DNA of 64,000 nucleotides from Sphingomonas sp. LY54 (GCF_035594035.1 NZ_CP141588.1:1757501-1821500), one strand, 5' to 3'. Shown: positions 45,574 through 54,949, counted from the stretch's first letter. The notes: generated by a model not told the origin, from the sequence alone. Made by a program: numbers and translations.

Positions 45574-45918
45574 CTAGAATTTCACGCCGACATTGACCAT
45601 CACGCGCTTGCTGATCTCGCCGTTCGGCATGACCACGGAATCGACCGTGACGGTGCCGCGGACGCCATCGCCGAGCGCAATCCCGCTCTCGCGCGGGCCG
45701 CTTTCGTAGATTTTCGCCATGTCCTCGAGCGGATAGTCGCCGCCGGGCGGCGGGCGGCCGCAGACGACGATCTCGTCGGGCGTGGCGCCGGCGCAGGCGC
45801 GGCGCAGCACCGGCTCCGCGGGCTTGGCCCGGGCGAGGTCGAAATCGACCGGCGCGACCGCCCCGCGTCCGGCCGGGTCGGCCGCCGCCTGCAGCGCCAG
45901 CAGCAAAGTCAGGGTCAT
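45574..45918 (-). CDS. Hypothetical secreted protein with DEIVVCGR motif
   Basis: A 114-residue product from ATG 45918, with a short hydrophobic leader (MTLTLLLALQAAADPAG) that may be a signal peptide. The middle contains RRACAGATPDEIVVCGRPPP, a motif seen in many small secreted sphingomonad proteins whose two cysteines may form a disulfide. The C-terminus (ISKRVMVNVGVKF) looks like a beta strand. Function unknown. It converges on the SnoaL gene with one base between stops. Confidence 0.65.
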   Translation of the reverse strand: MTLTLLLALQAAADPAGRGAVAPVDFDLARAKPAEPVLRRACAGATPDEIVVCGRPPPGGDYPLEDMAKIYESGPRESGIALGDGVRGTVTVDSVVMPNGEISKRVMVNVGVKF

Positions 45919-46020
45919 GCCGATCTCCCCCCATTGCCGCACAACGTCCGTCGCCATTGCGGCGGGGATAAGGCGGGCGATCCATCCATTCCGGACCGAT
46001 CTTGCTCCGGAGCGGACCGG

Positions 46021-46340
46021 ATTGTCCGCCTCCCTAAGCCGGCTTGCGCTAGGCTCCGCCCCGGAAGGAGAAGTGGGATGTCCTACAGGCGCAAGAGGGA
46101 CCGGGACACCTGGCATTGGTGCCGCAACTGCAGCAACTGGCCGACGTCCGATTATGTCGAGCAGACGAACAAGCCCTCGGGCGAGCAGTGCAACGAGTGC
46201 AAGGGCAAGGACGCCAACGGCACCTGCACCAGGTGAACGCGCTCAATCGAGCGCGGCGACGAACCTTTGGTTGTCGGCCATGCCGAGCCGGACAATGCCG
46301 GCGCGCTTCACCGCCGCGGCGACCGCGTCGAAGCGGGCAT
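46021..46340. repeat. Duplicated block, copy B (intact source)
   Basis: Counterpart of 44825-45137. It holds the intact zinc-ribbon gene and the 3' end of the full-length exbD, so it is likely the ancestral copy. The two copies are 1.2 kb apart with two unrelated genes between. Confidence 0.8.
46078..46236 (+). CDS. Small zinc-ribbon protein (WHWCRNC family)
   Basis: A 52-residue basic protein with two CxxC pairs: CRNC at 15-18 in DTWHWCRNCSNWPT and CNEC at 38-41, plus a final cysteine at 50. This is a zinc-ribbon pattern with an aromatic WHW lead. AAGGAGAAG seven bases before the ATG is a strong ribosome site. It is free-standing and overlaps nothing. A second copy is fused to an antitoxin at 44558-45043 with about 60 percent identical residues. 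Function unknown; nucleic-acid binding is a guess. Confidence 0.75.
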   Translation: MSYRRKRDRDTWHWCRNCSNWPTSDYVEQTNKPSGEQCNECKGKDANGTCTR

Positions 46341-46677
46341 AAGGCGCCTCGCCGTCGGCCTGGAGCACGAAATCGCTGTCGGGCGCGGCCGCCTGCAGCC
46401 GTGTCAGCCGCGCCTGCAATTCGGCGAGACCGACCGGCGCGCCGTCGAGCCGGACCGTCCCCGCCGCATCGAGCGTGATGCGGTGGATCACCGGCTCCTG
46501 CTGCGCGGCCGGACCATTGGGGAGATCGACCGCGACCTTGTGGCTCGCGATCGGGATCGTGACGATGAACATGATGAGCAGGACGAGCATCACGTCGATC
46601 AGCGGCGTCGTGTTGAGCGTGCCGATCGGCTGCTGCTCGGCAACGGCGTAAGCGGGGAGGGGACGGCGTCTGATCAT
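46243..46677 (-). CDS. ExbD/TolR family biopolymer transport protein
   Basis: Inner-membrane protein of proton-driven TonB or Tol systems. The 144 residues from ATG 46677 (AAGGAG site) have a short cytoplasmic start, one membrane helix (about 22-42) preceded by NTTPLIDVMLVLLIMF with the functional aspartate, and a periplasmic domain. No exbB/tolQ or tonB gene is adjacent, so it is a stand-alone paralog. Its last 25 codons are duplicated at 45051-45137. Confidence 0.88.
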   Translation of the reverse strand: MIRRRPLPAYAVAEQQPIGTLNTTPLIDVMLVLLIMFIVTIPIASHKVAVDLPNGPAAQQEPVIHRITLDAAGTVRLDGAPVGLAELQARLTRLQAAAPDSDFVLQADGEAPYARFDAVAAAVKRAGIVRLGMADNQRFVAALD

Positions 46678-47078
46678 GTCGCGCTCCTTATTGTGATGTG
46701 ACAACATGACATAGCCGGAACGGTTGGGGAAGCCCCTGCCGCGGTACGGCCTCGCCGGTGCCCAGCCTCTCGATCGCCGGGTCGCGCGCGCGGTGGCCCG
46801 CACTCTCCTCCCGCTCGGGCCCTCCGCGCCTCCGCGCGAACCCTTACCCCGCTCGCGGAACAAACAACGAACTTGCCAAATAGGATTTCGTCTGATGGGA
46901 TGAAACCGGCTCGGTTTCCCGCTGCACTAGCGGCAGTCCGGGAGACCTTCGCCACCCGCTCTTTCTCAGCTCGCAACACGTTTTCAGCCCGCCCGGGCGG
47001 ATGGCACGGTCGCCGCCTGAGCAGTCGTCCTGGCGTGACCCAAGTGTGACCTTTCGCGCCATGCGCGCGCTCAGCGCG
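46678..47078. other. 401-base gap without a recognisable gene
   Basis: No ORF with a ribosome site or family match was found on either strand. It contains small inverted repeats (46902-46908 with 46912-46918; CCGCT/AGCGG just after) and two close copies of GTGACC near 47035-47049. No tRNA-like fold was seen. It may hold the exbD promoter and a terminator for the nuclease gene. Confidence 0.4.
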
Positions 47079-47546
47079 TCACGCGCACCAGGGTTCGCGG
47101 CGGCCGGTCCAGGTCCGGGCGAGGCCTTCGGCAACCAGCCTGTCGCCGAGGCTCCGCCCGTCGCGGGTCACCACGCGCAGCTTGCGGCCGTAGCGGTCTT
47201 CGTCGCGGTCGACGCGGTGGAGCTCGAACGGGCCCTCGTTCAAGAGCGCCTCCATCCGCCGCGTCGCGCGCGCGGCGAGCGCGCTCTCCTCCGGGCAGCG
47301 GCCGCGCACTTCGGGCGTGTCGATATCGGCCACGCGGATCTTGTCTTCGCCGAGCCAGAAGGTGTCGCCGTCGACGATCCGGATCGCCGCGTCGCCCGAC
47401 GGCACGCCGGCCCGGCCGCTGTCGAACCCGGCATAAGCGAGCCCGCCGAGCACGCCGACGACCAGCATCAGGCGGATCTCGGGCCAGGCGAAACGGGGAC
47501 GGCGCGCGGCGCGGCGGCCGGCGGGGCGGGTTTTGGGTCTGCGCAT
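47079..47546 (-). CDS. Thermonuclease-family protein (SNase domain), membrane-anchored
   Basis: Predicted nuclease of 155 residues: a very basic N-terminus (RRPKTRPAGRRAARRPR), a membrane helix at about 26-43, then a staphylococcal-nuclease domain with IVDGDTFWLG, RVADIDTPE, the catalytic arginine region and DRYGRKLR. The domain probably faces the periplasm. The key DGDT, DTPE and YGR blocks are all present, so it should be active with calcium. Confidence 0.87.
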   Translation of the reverse strand: MRRPKTRPAGRRAARRPRFAWPEIRLMLVVGVLGGLAYAGFDSGRAGVPSGDAAIRIVDGDTFWLGEDKIRVADIDTPEVRGRCPEESALAARATRRMEALLNEGPFELHRVDRDEDRYGRKLRVVTRDGRSLGDRLVAEGLARTWTGRREPWCA

Positions 47547-47686
47547 GGGAAGGGAGGCTAGAAGAGAGAGGTCGCCGCCCGGTTAACGGGTCCGCGCCTG
47601 TCCCGGCGATGAACGGCAGGTTTTGTTCGGTTCACGCAACCCGCACTAAACCGGGCTCGTTCTACCTCCAGAACAAGGAGAGTGAC

Positions 47687-48169
47687 ATGAGAAGCCTGAT
47701 CCTCGCCGCTGCCATGGTCGCGGTCGCCGCGCCGGCAGCCCCGGCGCTGGCCAAGCCCGACAACAAGGCCGCCAAGGAATATCGCAAGGATGTCCGCAAG
47801 GCGCAGAAGGAGTATCGCAAGGACGTGCGCAAGGCGGAGCGCGACTGGCGCAAATACGGCAATTACGACTATAACCGCTACGAGAGCGGCCAGGACCGTT
47901 ATTATGCCGACCGCTATTACCGCAACGGCTCTTATTACCCGACCCGGCGCCTTGCCGCGAACGACCGCATCTATCGCGGCTCGAACGGGCAATATTATTG
48001 CCGCCGCCCGGACGGCACGACCGGCCTCATCATCGGCGGCCTCGCCGGCGGCCTGCTCGGCAATCTGATCGCGCCGGGCGACAGCAAGACGCTGGCCACG
48101 ATCCTCGGCGCCGCCGGCGGCGCGGTCGCCGGACGCGCGATCGACCGCAACAACGTGCGCTGCGACTGA
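47687..48169 (+). CDS. Glycine-zipper surface protein (Rick_17kDa_Anti-like)
   Basis: A 160-residue exported protein: signal peptide to about residue 22 (APALAKPD), a basic tyrosine-rich region beginning with two tandem 11-residue units (EYRKDVRKAQK / EYRKDVRKAER), a tyrosine/arginine stretch, and a glycine-zipper two-helix segment (GLIIGGLAGGLLGN; ILGAAGGAVAGRAID). Such proteins insert into or associate with the outer membrane. AAGGAG precedes the ATG. No enzymatic role is evident. Confidence 0.82.
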   Translation: MRSLILAAAMVAVAAPAAPALAKPDNKAAKEYRKDVRKAQKEYRKDVRKAERDWRKYGNYDYNRYESGQDRYYADRYYRNGSYYPTRRLAANDRIYRGSNGQYYCRRPDGTTGLIIGGLAGGLLGNLIAPGDSKTLATILGAAGGAVAGRAIDRNNVRCD

Positions 48170-48178
48170 CGCAAGAAA

Positions 48179-48204
48179 GGGGCCGGCTCGGGTGAGCCGG
48201 CCCC
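48179..48204. terminator. Hairpin between glycine-zipper gene and etfA
   Basis: Perfect 11-bp GC arms 48179-48189 and 48194-48204 with a four-base loop between two convergent genes; T-runs on either side are poor (TCCC, CTTTCTT). Confidence 0.55.
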
Positions 48205-48224
48205 TCCCAATTGCGGCGATGCGC

Positions 48225-49154
48225 TCAGAGCTTCTCGGTAAGCTCGGGCACGATCTTGAAGAGGTCGCCGACCAGGCCGATGTCCGCCACCTGGAAGATC
48301 GGGGCGTCCTCGTCCTTGTTGATGGCGACGATCGTCTTGCTGTCCTTCATGCCGGCGAGGTGCTGGATCGCGCCCGAAATGCCGATCGCGACATAGACTT
48401 CGGGGGCGACGATCTTGCCGGTCTGGCCGACCTGATAGTCGTTGGGCGCGTAGCCGGCATCGACCGCGGCGCGGCTGGCGCCGACCGCGGCGCCGAGCTT
48501 GTCGGCGAGCGGATCGATCACGGCATGGAACTGCTCGGACGAACCGAGCGCGCGGCCGCCCGAGACGATGATCTTGGCGCTGGTCAGCTCCGGCCGCTCG
48601 CTAGCCGCGATCTCGGCGCCGACGAAGCTCGACAGGCCGGCATCGCCCGGGCCGGAGACGGCCTGGATGTTGCCCGAACCGCCCTCGGCCGCGGCCTTCT
48701 CGAACGCGGTGCCGCGCACGGTCAGGACCTTCTTGGCGTCGGATGACTGGACGGTGGCGATCGCGTTGCCGGCGTAGATCGGGCGCGTGAACGTGTCCGG
48801 ACCCTCGACCGAGAGGATGTCGGAGACCTGCATCACGTCGAGCAAAGCGGCGACGCGCGGCGCGATATTCTTGCCGGTCGTGGTCGCCGGAGCGACGAAC
48901 GCGTCGTGATCGGCCATCAGCTGCGCGACCAGCGGCGCGACATTCTCGGCGAGGCCATGGCCATAAGCCGCGTCGTCGGCGACATGGACGGTACCGGCGC
49001 CCGCGATCTTCGCGGCCGCCTCCGCCACCGCGCCGACGCCTTGGCCGGCGACGACCAGGTTCACGTCGCCGAGCTTGGACGCGGCGGTCACCGCGGCGAA
49101 GGTCGCGTCCTTGAGCTGGCCGCCTTCATGTTCGACCCAGACGAGCGTCTTCAT
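48225..49154 (-). CDS. etfA: Electron transfer flavoprotein alpha subunit
   Basis: With EtfB carries electrons from acyl-CoA and other dehydrogenases to ETF-ubiquinone oxidoreductase. The 309 residues have an N-terminal nucleotide-binding-like domain and a C-terminal FAD domain with [42 protein letters not shown] and [12 protein letters not shown]. The ATG overlaps the etfB stop by four bases. Confidence 0.96.
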   Translation of the reverse strand: MKTLVWVEHEGGQLKDATFAAVTAASKLGDVNLVVAGQGVGAVAEAAAKIAGAGTVHVADDAAYGHGLAENVAPLVAQLMADHDAFVAPATTTGKNIAPRVAALLDVMQVSDILSVEGPDTFTRPIYAGNAIATVQSSDAKKVLTVRGTAFEKAAAEGGSGNIQAVSGPGDAGLSSFVGAEIAASERPELTSAKIIVSGGRALGSSEQFHAVIDPLADKLGAAVGASRAAVDAGYAPNDYQVGQTGKIVAPEVYVAIGISGAIQHLAGMKDSKTIVAINKDEDAPIFQVADIGLVGDLFKIVPELTEKL

Positions 49155-49900
49155 GCCACCACTCCCAGCGTCTTCAGTTTACCGATCAGCTCGTCGACCG
49201 AGCCCACCTTCACGCCGGCCTCGCGCTTCGACGGCTCGGTCACCTTGAGCGTCTTGAGGCGCGGCGTCACATCGACGCCGTAATCCTCGGGCGCCTTGGT
49301 CGCGAGCGGCTTCGACTTGGCCTTCATGATGTTGGGCAGCGAAGCGTAGCGCGGCTCATTCAAGCGAAGGTCGGTGGTGACGATCGCGGGCAGCTTGAGC
49401 TTCACGGTCTCGAGGCCGCCATCGACCTCGCGGGTGACGCTGACCTCTTCGCCGGCAACGTCGACCTTGGAGGCGAAGGTGCCCTGCGCCCAGCCCAGCA
49501 GAGCGGCGAGCATCTGGCCGGTCTGGTTGGAATCGTCGTCGATCGCCTGCTTGCCGAGGATCACCATCTTCGGCTGCTCTTCCTCGGCGACCTTGTGCAG
49601 GATCTTGGCCACGGCGAGCGGCTCGACCTCGGCATCGGTCTGGACCAGGATCGCCCGGTCCGCGCCCATGGCGAGCGCGGTGCGGAGCGTCTCCTGCGCC
49701 TTGGCGGGGCCGATCGACACGACCACGATCTCGGTCGCCACGCCCTTTTCCTTCAGGCGAATGGCTTCCTCGACCGCGATCTCGTCGAACGGGTTCATGC
49801 TCATCTTGACGTTGGCGAGATCGACGCCCGAACCGTCGGCCTTGACCCGCGGCTTGACGTTGTAATCGATCACGCGCTTGACCGGCACCAGCAGCTTCAT
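49151..49900 (-). CDS. etfB: Electron transfer flavoprotein beta subunit
   Basis: AMP-binding partner of EtfA, 249 residues, with [18 protein letters not shown] at the start (first 18), [38 protein letters not shown] and a C-terminal recognition region for dehydrogenases. Length normal. First gene of the etfBA pair; sucC lies 36 bases upstream on the same strand and may share a transcript. Confidence 0.96.
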   Translation of the reverse strand: MKLLVPVKRVIDYNVKPRVKADGSGVDLANVKMSMNPFDEIAVEEAIRLKEKGVATEIVVVSIGPAKAQETLRTALAMGADRAILVQTDAEVEPLAVAKILHKVAEEEQPKMVILGKQAIDDDSNQTGQMLAALLGWAQGTFASKVDVAGEEVSVTREVDGGLETVKLKLPAIVTTDLRLNEPRYASLPNIMKAKSKPLATKAPEDYGVDVTPRLKTLKVTEPSKREAGVKVGSVDELIGKLKTLGVVA

Positions 49901-49936
49901 GCTCGTTCCTTCTATCTTGTCGTCACCCGGGCGTGG

Positions 49937-51136
49937 TTACGCCGCCTCCTGCACCTGCGCGACGATCTTGCGGGCGGCGTCGCCCAGATCGTTGGCCGGC
50001 ACGATCGGCAGGCCGGATTCGGCCAGGATGCGCTTGCCTTCCTCGACATTGGTGCCCTCGAGGCGGACCACCAGAGGCACCGACAAATTCACTTCCTTGG
50101 CGGCGGCGATGATGCCGTCGGCAATGATGTCGCAGCGCATGATGCCGCCGAAGATGTTGACGAGGATGCCCTTCACGGCCGGATCGCTGAGGATGATCTT
50201 GAACGCCTCGGTCACCTTCTCCTTCGAGGCGCCGCCGCCGACGTCGAGGAAGTTGGCCGGGAAGGCGCCGTTCAGCTTGATGATGTCCATCGTCGCCATG
50301 GCGAGACCCGCGCCGTTGACCATGCAGCCGATATTGCCGTCGAGCTTGATGTAGGCGAGGTCGTGCTTCGAGGCTTCGAGCTCCATCGGTTCCTCTTCGC
50401 TCTCGTCGCGCAGCGCCATCAGGTCGGCATGGCGGAACAAGGCGTTGGTGTCGAAGCCGACCTTGGCGTCGAGCACGAGCAGCTTGCCGTCGTCGGTGAC
50501 CGCGAGCGGGTTGATCTCGATCTGCGAGGCGTCGGTGCCCATGAACGCGTCATAGAGCTTGGCGACCATCTTCTGCGCCTGCTTGGCGAGATCGCCCTCG
50601 AGCTCGAGGGCGGCGGCGACGGCGCGGCCGTGGTGCGGCATCAGGCCGGTGGCCGGGTCGACGGTGATCGTATGGATCTTCTCGGGCGTCGAATGCGCGA
50701 CTTCCTCGATGTCCATGCCGCCCTCGGTCGAGGCGACGATGGCGATGCGGCCGGTGGCGCGGTCGACGAGCAGGGCGACGTAGAATTCCTTGGCGATGTC
50801 GACGCCGTCGGTGACGTAGAGGCGCTGGACCTGCTTGCCCTCGGCGCCCGTCTGGATCGTCACCAAAGTGTTGCCGAACATGTCCTGCGCCGCGGCGCGG
50901 ACCTCGTCCTTGGAGCGGGCGAGGCGAACGCCGCCCTTCGCGTCGGGGCCCAGTTCCTTGAACTTGCCCTTGCCGCGGCCGCCGGCGTGGATCTGCGCCT
51001 TGACGACATAGAGCGGCCCGGGAAGCTGGTCGACGGCGGCGACCGCCTCCTCGACGCTCATCGCAGCGATGCCGGCGGGAACCGGTACGCCGAACTTCGC
51101 CAGCAGCTCCTTGGCCTGATATTCATGGATGTTCAT
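49937..51136 (-). CDS. sucC: Succinyl-CoA synthetase (ADP-forming) beta subunit
   Basis: TCA-cycle enzyme making ATP from succinyl-CoA. The 399 residues start [20 protein letters not shown] with an ATP-grasp domain ([20 protein letters not shown]) and the C-terminal CoA-ligase domain ([26 protein letters not shown]). The family start decides ATG 51136 although the frame is open 16 codons further. The alpha subunit gene sucD is not adjacent in this window. Confidence 0.96.
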   Translation of the reverse strand: MNIHEYQAKELLAKFGVPVPAGIAAMSVEEAVAAVDQLPGPLYVVKAQIHAGGRGKGKFKELGPDAKGGVRLARSKDEVRAAAQDMFGNTLVTIQTGAEGKQVQRLYVTDGVDIAKEFYVALLVDRATGRIAIVASTEGGMDIEEVAHSTPEKIHTITVDPATGLMPHHGRAVAAALELEGDLAKQAQKMVAKLYDAFMGTDASQIEINPLAVTDDGKLLVLDAKVGFDTNALFRHADLMALRDESEEEPMELEASKHDLAYIKLDGNIGCMVNGAGLAMATMDIIKLNGAFPANFLDVGGGASKEKVTEAFKIILSDPAVKGILVNIFGGIMRCDIIADGIIAAAKEVNLSVPLVVRLEGTNVEEGKRILAESGLPIVPANDLGDAARKIVAQVQEAA

Positions 51137-51235
51137 GGGACGAGGAATCCTTCCGCGGACAGATTTTGCCACGGCCTTAAGCACAGTGATGCGGTGAAGG
51201 GAAGCGGCGGAAGCCCTCGCGGCCCCCGCGGCGGC

Positions 51236-52360
51236 TCAACCCTTCAGGGCGGCCGCGATTCGCCTGCGGTCGATCAGCCCGGCGCGGGCGGCGTGGAAAC
51301 GGGCGATCACGGCCGGGTCCAGCCGGTAGAGGCGCCCCAGGAAGCCGGTGCGCGCCTCGCCGGGAAGCGCGAACAGCTGGCTGTTGTAGCCGCGGTAATA
51401 TTCGCGCTTCTTCCACAGAAGCGACGCTTCCTCCTCGAACAGATCGTGCAGCGCCGCGCCGTCGAGGGTTTGCTGGTCGGCGAGCAGGACGGCCGCGCCG
51501 ACCGCGTCGGGCAAGGCCGCGCCGGTCGCCGGGTGGAAGAATCCGCCGCGTATGCCGAGCTTGGCCACACGGGCGCCGCCGACCCGCCAGAAGGCGTTGA
51601 AATCGCCGCCGAGCGGCAGCGGCAGCTGTGACTGCTGCTCGCTCTCGACCTCAGCTGGAATCCAGCGGCGCCGTTCGAGATAGGCCTCGATCCGCGCGCC
51701 GGCCTCCGCCGGCTCCGAGTCGGGCGTCGCGCCGTGATCGACATATTCGACCAGCATGCGATCCTCCGACAGCGGCAGGCAGCGGAAGAAGCCGGTGCCG
51801 CCCGCGACCGTGGCGTCGATCAGCACCGGGCGATCGAGGCCGTGGGGGGCGGCGAAGCGATAGGTTCGGCCCACGCAGAGGCGCCAGCCGAGATCAAGCA
51901 GCGACAGGTTGGTGGCGCCACGCGCATCGACGGCGGCCTCCCCGCCCAGCTTCTCGCCGCCGGGCAGCACCAGCTCGTTGTCGCGCACGGCGACGATGCG
52001 GGTGCCGAGCCGATACTGGTCGGGCCGCAGCGTCTCGCGCATCACCGCATCGAGCCGCTCCGCGCTGATCGCGTGGAGGGGCGCCTTGAAATTGCGGCTC
52101 TGCCCCGGGAACGCGACATAGTAACCGGGCCAGCTCGCAGTGATCAGTGGTTCGAGCAGCCAGCGGTCGGCCGGGTCGATGTCGCTTTCGAAGAAGGTCC
52201 AGGTCCGGTCCCCGCCGCCGAAAGTCTCGCTCTCCTCGACCAGCAGCAGCGGCAGGTCCGGCCGCGCTTTCGCCATGGCCAGGGCGGCGAGGCAACCGGC
52301 CAGCCCCCCGCCTGCAATGAGCAGCCCGTCCCTTTTCCCCTTCGCCATAGTCGTTTGCAT
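51236..52360 (-). CDS. crtY: Lycopene beta-cyclase (CrtY type)
   Basis: Closes the rings of lycopene to beta-carotene, the branch point toward zeaxanthin and nostoxanthin-type yellow pigments. The 374 residues have an N-terminal FAD/NAD site (LLIAGGGLAGCLAAL), TWTFFESD, the conserved GFFHPATGAALPDA, and KREYYRGYNSQLF near the end. ATG 52360 or the one four codons on (52348) may be the start; neither has a good ribosome site. Other crt genes are not in the window. Confidence 0.92.
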   Translation of the reverse strand: MQTTMAKGKRDGLLIAGGGLAGCLAALAMAKARPDLPLLLVEESETFGGGDRTWTFFESDIDPADRWLLEPLITASWPGYYVAFPGQSRNFKAPLHAISAERLDAVMRETLRPDQYRLGTRIVAVRDNELVLPGGEKLGGEAAVDARGATNLSLLDLGWRLCVGRTYRFAAPHGLDRPVLIDATVAGGTGFFRCLPLSEDRMLVEYVDHGATPDSEPAEAGARIEAYLERRRWIPAEVESEQQSQLPLPLGGDFNAFWRVGGARVAKLGIRGGFFHPATGAALPDAVGAAVLLADQQTLDGAALHDLFEEEASLLWKKREYYRGYNSQLFALPGEARTGFLGRLYRLDPAVIARFHAARAGLIDRRRIAAALKG

Positions 52361-52512
52361 GTACAGAAGCGCTTCGCCTTAGGCCACGGATTGTTGTAAA
52401 CCGACCACGGTCGCGTCATTTTGGCACTGTTTTCTTGGCGTTACGCCTGGGGACCGGAACTTCCGGGCGCGGCTGGCGCTGGGCCGCTATCCGGCGAGCA
52501 GGGGGAAAGACC

Positions 52513-53346
52513 ATGAAACAAGCATTGCGCGTCGCGGCGCTGTTGCCGCTCCTGTTTTCGGCGCCCGCTCTGGCGCAGGCGACCGAGCCGGTTGACGACG
52601 GCCGCGACAATTTCACGCTCGGCCTCGGCGCGAGCTATACCGCCTCCTATGAGGGGTCCGACAATTATGTCCTGAGCGGCGCCGGCCTGGTGCGCGGCCG
52701 CGTCTCGGGCTTCAACTTCTACAGCCGCGCGACCGCCCTCTACTTCGACGTGGTCCGCGAACCGGTCGGTACGCCGCTCAACGTCGAGATCGGACCGATG
52801 GTCAACGTCCGCTTCGACCGCGCCGGCCGCATCCGCGACCCGCAGGTCAAGGCGCTCGGCGAACTCGACACGGCCATCGAAGCGGGCGCCTTCGTCGGCG
52901 TGACTCGCAACAAGGTCTTCCACGATTACGACTTCCTGACCTTCCGTCTCGACGCGATCCACGACGTGACCGACACGCACGACAGCATGATCGTCGCGCC
53001 CAACATTGAATATGGAACGCCGCTCAGCCCCACCTTCTTCCTCGGCGCGTCGCTGTCGGCCGAGCATGTCGGGGGCGGCTTCGCCGACACCTATTTCAGC
53101 GTCACGCCCGCCGGTAGCCTCGCCAGTGGCCTGCCGGTCTACGACGCCGACGGCGGCTTCAAGAATGTCCGATTCACCCTGCTCGGGACCCAGTCGCTCT
53201 CGGGGGACCTGCGCCACGGCCTCGCGATCTTCGGCGTCGCCAGCTACTCGCGTCTATTGGGCGACTTCAAGGATTCGCCCGTGACAAGTATTGCCGGCGA
53301 CGCGGACCAGTTCTTCGGCGCACTTGGCCTGAGCTACACCTTCTGA
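52513..53346 (+). CDS. MipA/OmpV family outer-membrane protein
   Basis: A 277-residue outer-membrane barrel of the MipA/OmpV family: signal peptide to about residue 22 (APALAQATE), then strand pairs with LGASYTASYEGSDNY, LNVEIGPMVNVRF, GAFVGVTRN and a C-terminal LGLSYTF ending in phenylalanine as BAM substrates do. MipA of E. coli scaffolds murein enzymes; other members are porin-like. No neighbour clarifies the role here. Confidence 0.88.
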   Translation: MKQALRVAALLPLLFSAPALAQATEPVDDGRDNFTLGLGASYTASYEGSDNYVLSGAGLVRGRVSGFNFYSRATALYFDVVREPVGTPLNVEIGPMVNVRFDRAGRIRDPQVKALGELDTAIEAGAFVGVTRNKVFHDYDFLTFRLDAIHDVTDTHDSMIVAPNIEYGTPLSPTFFLGASLSAEHVGGGFADTYFSVTPAGSLASGLPVYDADGGFKNVRFTLLGTQSLSGDLRHGLAIFGVASYSRLLGDFKDSPVTSIAGDADQFFGALGLSYTF

Positions 53347-53415
53347 GGCCTCCGCTTCCAAGGAACTCCCCTCGCTCTTTGTTCGTTAGAACGGCGAAGA
53401 ACAGGGAATGATATA

Positions 53416-53826
53416 GTGCAGGTCTCCAAGCGCCCGATCGCTGCGGCGCTGATACTGCCTTTCGTCCTAATACAGCCCGCAATGGGCCAGGGATTGACAG
53501 ACACGCGCAGCGCCCAGCGGACCGACATCATCGGTCCATCCTATGTCCCAGGGCCCGATCCGGCCAAGCGCCCGATCGCGTCGCAGGTGAGAAGCGGGCT
53601 CAGCGTCACCACCATGCCCTATGTCGAGGATGACGGCGCGTCCTCGGTCCGGCGCGGAGTCGTCGGCAGCATGCCGGTGTCGAGCCGGGCGGAATTCCGC
53701 GTCGGCCTGCTCGAGGTGACCCGCACCTCGCACAAGGAACGCGCGCTCGCGCGGACTCAGCCGATGAAGGAGGTCTACGGCCGCACCGACCGCATCGCCG
53801 CGATCGGCCTCAACATCAGCTTCTGA
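53416..53826 (+). CDS. Hypothetical exported protein
   Basis: A 136-residue product from a GTG start with a clear signal peptide (PIAAALILPFVLIQPAMGQG, cleavage about residue 24-25). The mature part is basic, with VRRGVVGSMPVSSRAEFRVG and a C-terminus GLNISF ending in phenylalanine, which could be an outer-membrane strand. No family recognised. The start codon is weakly supported, with AGGGAATGA upstream. Confidence 0.6.
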   Translation: MQVSKRPIAAALILPFVLIQPAMGQGLTDTRSAQRTDIIGPSYVPGPDPAKRPIASQVRSGLSVTTMPYVEDDGASSVRRGVVGSMPVSSRAEFRVGLLEVTRTSHKERALARTQPMKEVYGRTDRIAAIGLNISF

Positions 53827-53862
53827 CTTTTCCCAAGGCCGCGCCTCCGCTAAGAACACAGC

Positions 53863-54936
53863 GTGAACGACGCGCCGATCCGAAAGATCATCCACATCGA
53901 CATGGACGCGTTCTTCGCGTCGGTCGAGCAACGCGACAATCCCGAACTGCGCGGCAAGCCGGTGGCGGTCGGCGGATCCACCGCGCGCGGCGTGGTCGCG
54001 GCGGCGAGCTACGAGGCGCGCAAGTTCGGGGTGCGCTCGGCCATGCCCTCGGTGACGGCGAAGCGGCGCTGCCCCGAGCTTATCTTCGTCAAAGGCCGTT
54101 TCGACGCCTATCGCGAAGTCTCGAACCAGATCCGCGCCATCTTCCGCGATTATACCCCGCATGTGGAGCCGCTCTCGCTGGACGAGGCCTATCTCGACGT
54201 CACCGAGGATCTGAAGGGGATCGGCGTCGCGACCGCCATTGCCGAGGAGATACGCGCGCGCATCCGCGCCGAGACCGGCCTCACCGCATCGGCCGGCGTC
54301 TCCTACAACAAGTTCCTGGCCAAGCTCGCGTCCGACCAGAACAAGCCAGACGGAATCTGCGTCGTCACGCCCAGGCAGGGGCCGGCCTTCGTCGCCTCGC
54401 TGCCGGTCAAGCGCTTCCGCGGCGTCGGCCCGGTCACCGCGGCCAAGATGGCGAGGCTAGGTATCGAGACCGGCGCGGACCTGCGCGCCTGCAGTCTCGA
54501 ATTCCTGCAGGCGGCGTTCGGCAATTCCGCCGCTTATTATCACGACCTCGCCCGCGGCATCTGCCACCGTCAGGTGCGCGCCAATCGCGAACGCAAGTCG
54601 ATCGGCGCCGAGGACACCTTCTTCACCGACCTTCGCGCCGAGCCGGATCTGCTCGCCGAGCTCGATCGGATCGCGACCACGGTCTGGACGCGCATCGCGG
54701 ACAAGGCCGTGCGCGGCCGGACGGTCACGCTCAAGGTGAAATATCAGGACTTCCAGATCGTGACGCGGGCGCGGTCGCTGCCAGCGCCGGTCGCGGACCG
54801 CGAACAGTTTCTCGGCATCGGCGCCCATCTGCTCAAGACGCTGCTGCCGCCGCCCAAGGGCATCAGGCTGCTCGGCCTCACCCTGTCCGGCCTCGAAGCC
54901 GAGAAAGAGACGCCGCAGCTCGGCCTGCCTATCTGA
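53863..54936 (+). CDS. dinB: DNA polymerase IV (Y family)
   Basis: Error-prone translesion polymerase. The 357 residues from a GTG start begin with IIHIDMDAFFASVEQRDNP, holding the first catalytic aspartate; the second acidic pair is in LSLDEAYLDVT. The HhH region (FRGVGPVTAAKMARLGI) and little-finger domain follow. The extreme C-terminus (QLGLPI) contains QLxLPx, close to the beta-clamp binding peptide QLxLF. A LexA box was not seen upstream. Confidence 0.95.
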   Translation: MNDAPIRKIIHIDMDAFFASVEQRDNPELRGKPVAVGGSTARGVVAAASYEARKFGVRSAMPSVTAKRRCPELIFVKGRFDAYREVSNQIRAIFRDYTPHVEPLSLDEAYLDVTEDLKGIGVATAIAEEIRARIRAETGLTASAGVSYNKFLAKLASDQNKPDGICVVTPRQGPAFVASLPVKRFRGVGPVTAAKMARLGIETGADLRACSLEFLQAAFGNSAAYYHDLARGICHRQVRANRERKSIGAEDTFFTDLRAEPDLLAELDRIATTVWTRIADKAVRGRTVTLKVKYQDFQIVTRARSLPAPVADREQFLGIGAHLLKTLLPPPKGIRLLGLTLSGLEAEKETPQLGLPI

Positions 54937-54949
54937 AAAGGCCGACGAC

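Noticed and set aside
46864..47078. tRNA or structured RNA in the gap after exbD
   Set aside because: Several short inverted repeats are present but no T-loop GTTCGA or cloverleaf spacing and no long stem was found.
47776..47841. Mobile or CRISPR-like repeat
   Set aside because: The two tandem units lie inside the glycine-zipper gene and encode a repeated 11-residue helix; there are no spacers.
52400..52512. Sigma-54 promoter before the MipA-like gene (TGGCAC at about 52431)
   Set aside because: The -12 element is not at the required five-base spacing; the nearest TTGG is seven bases away.
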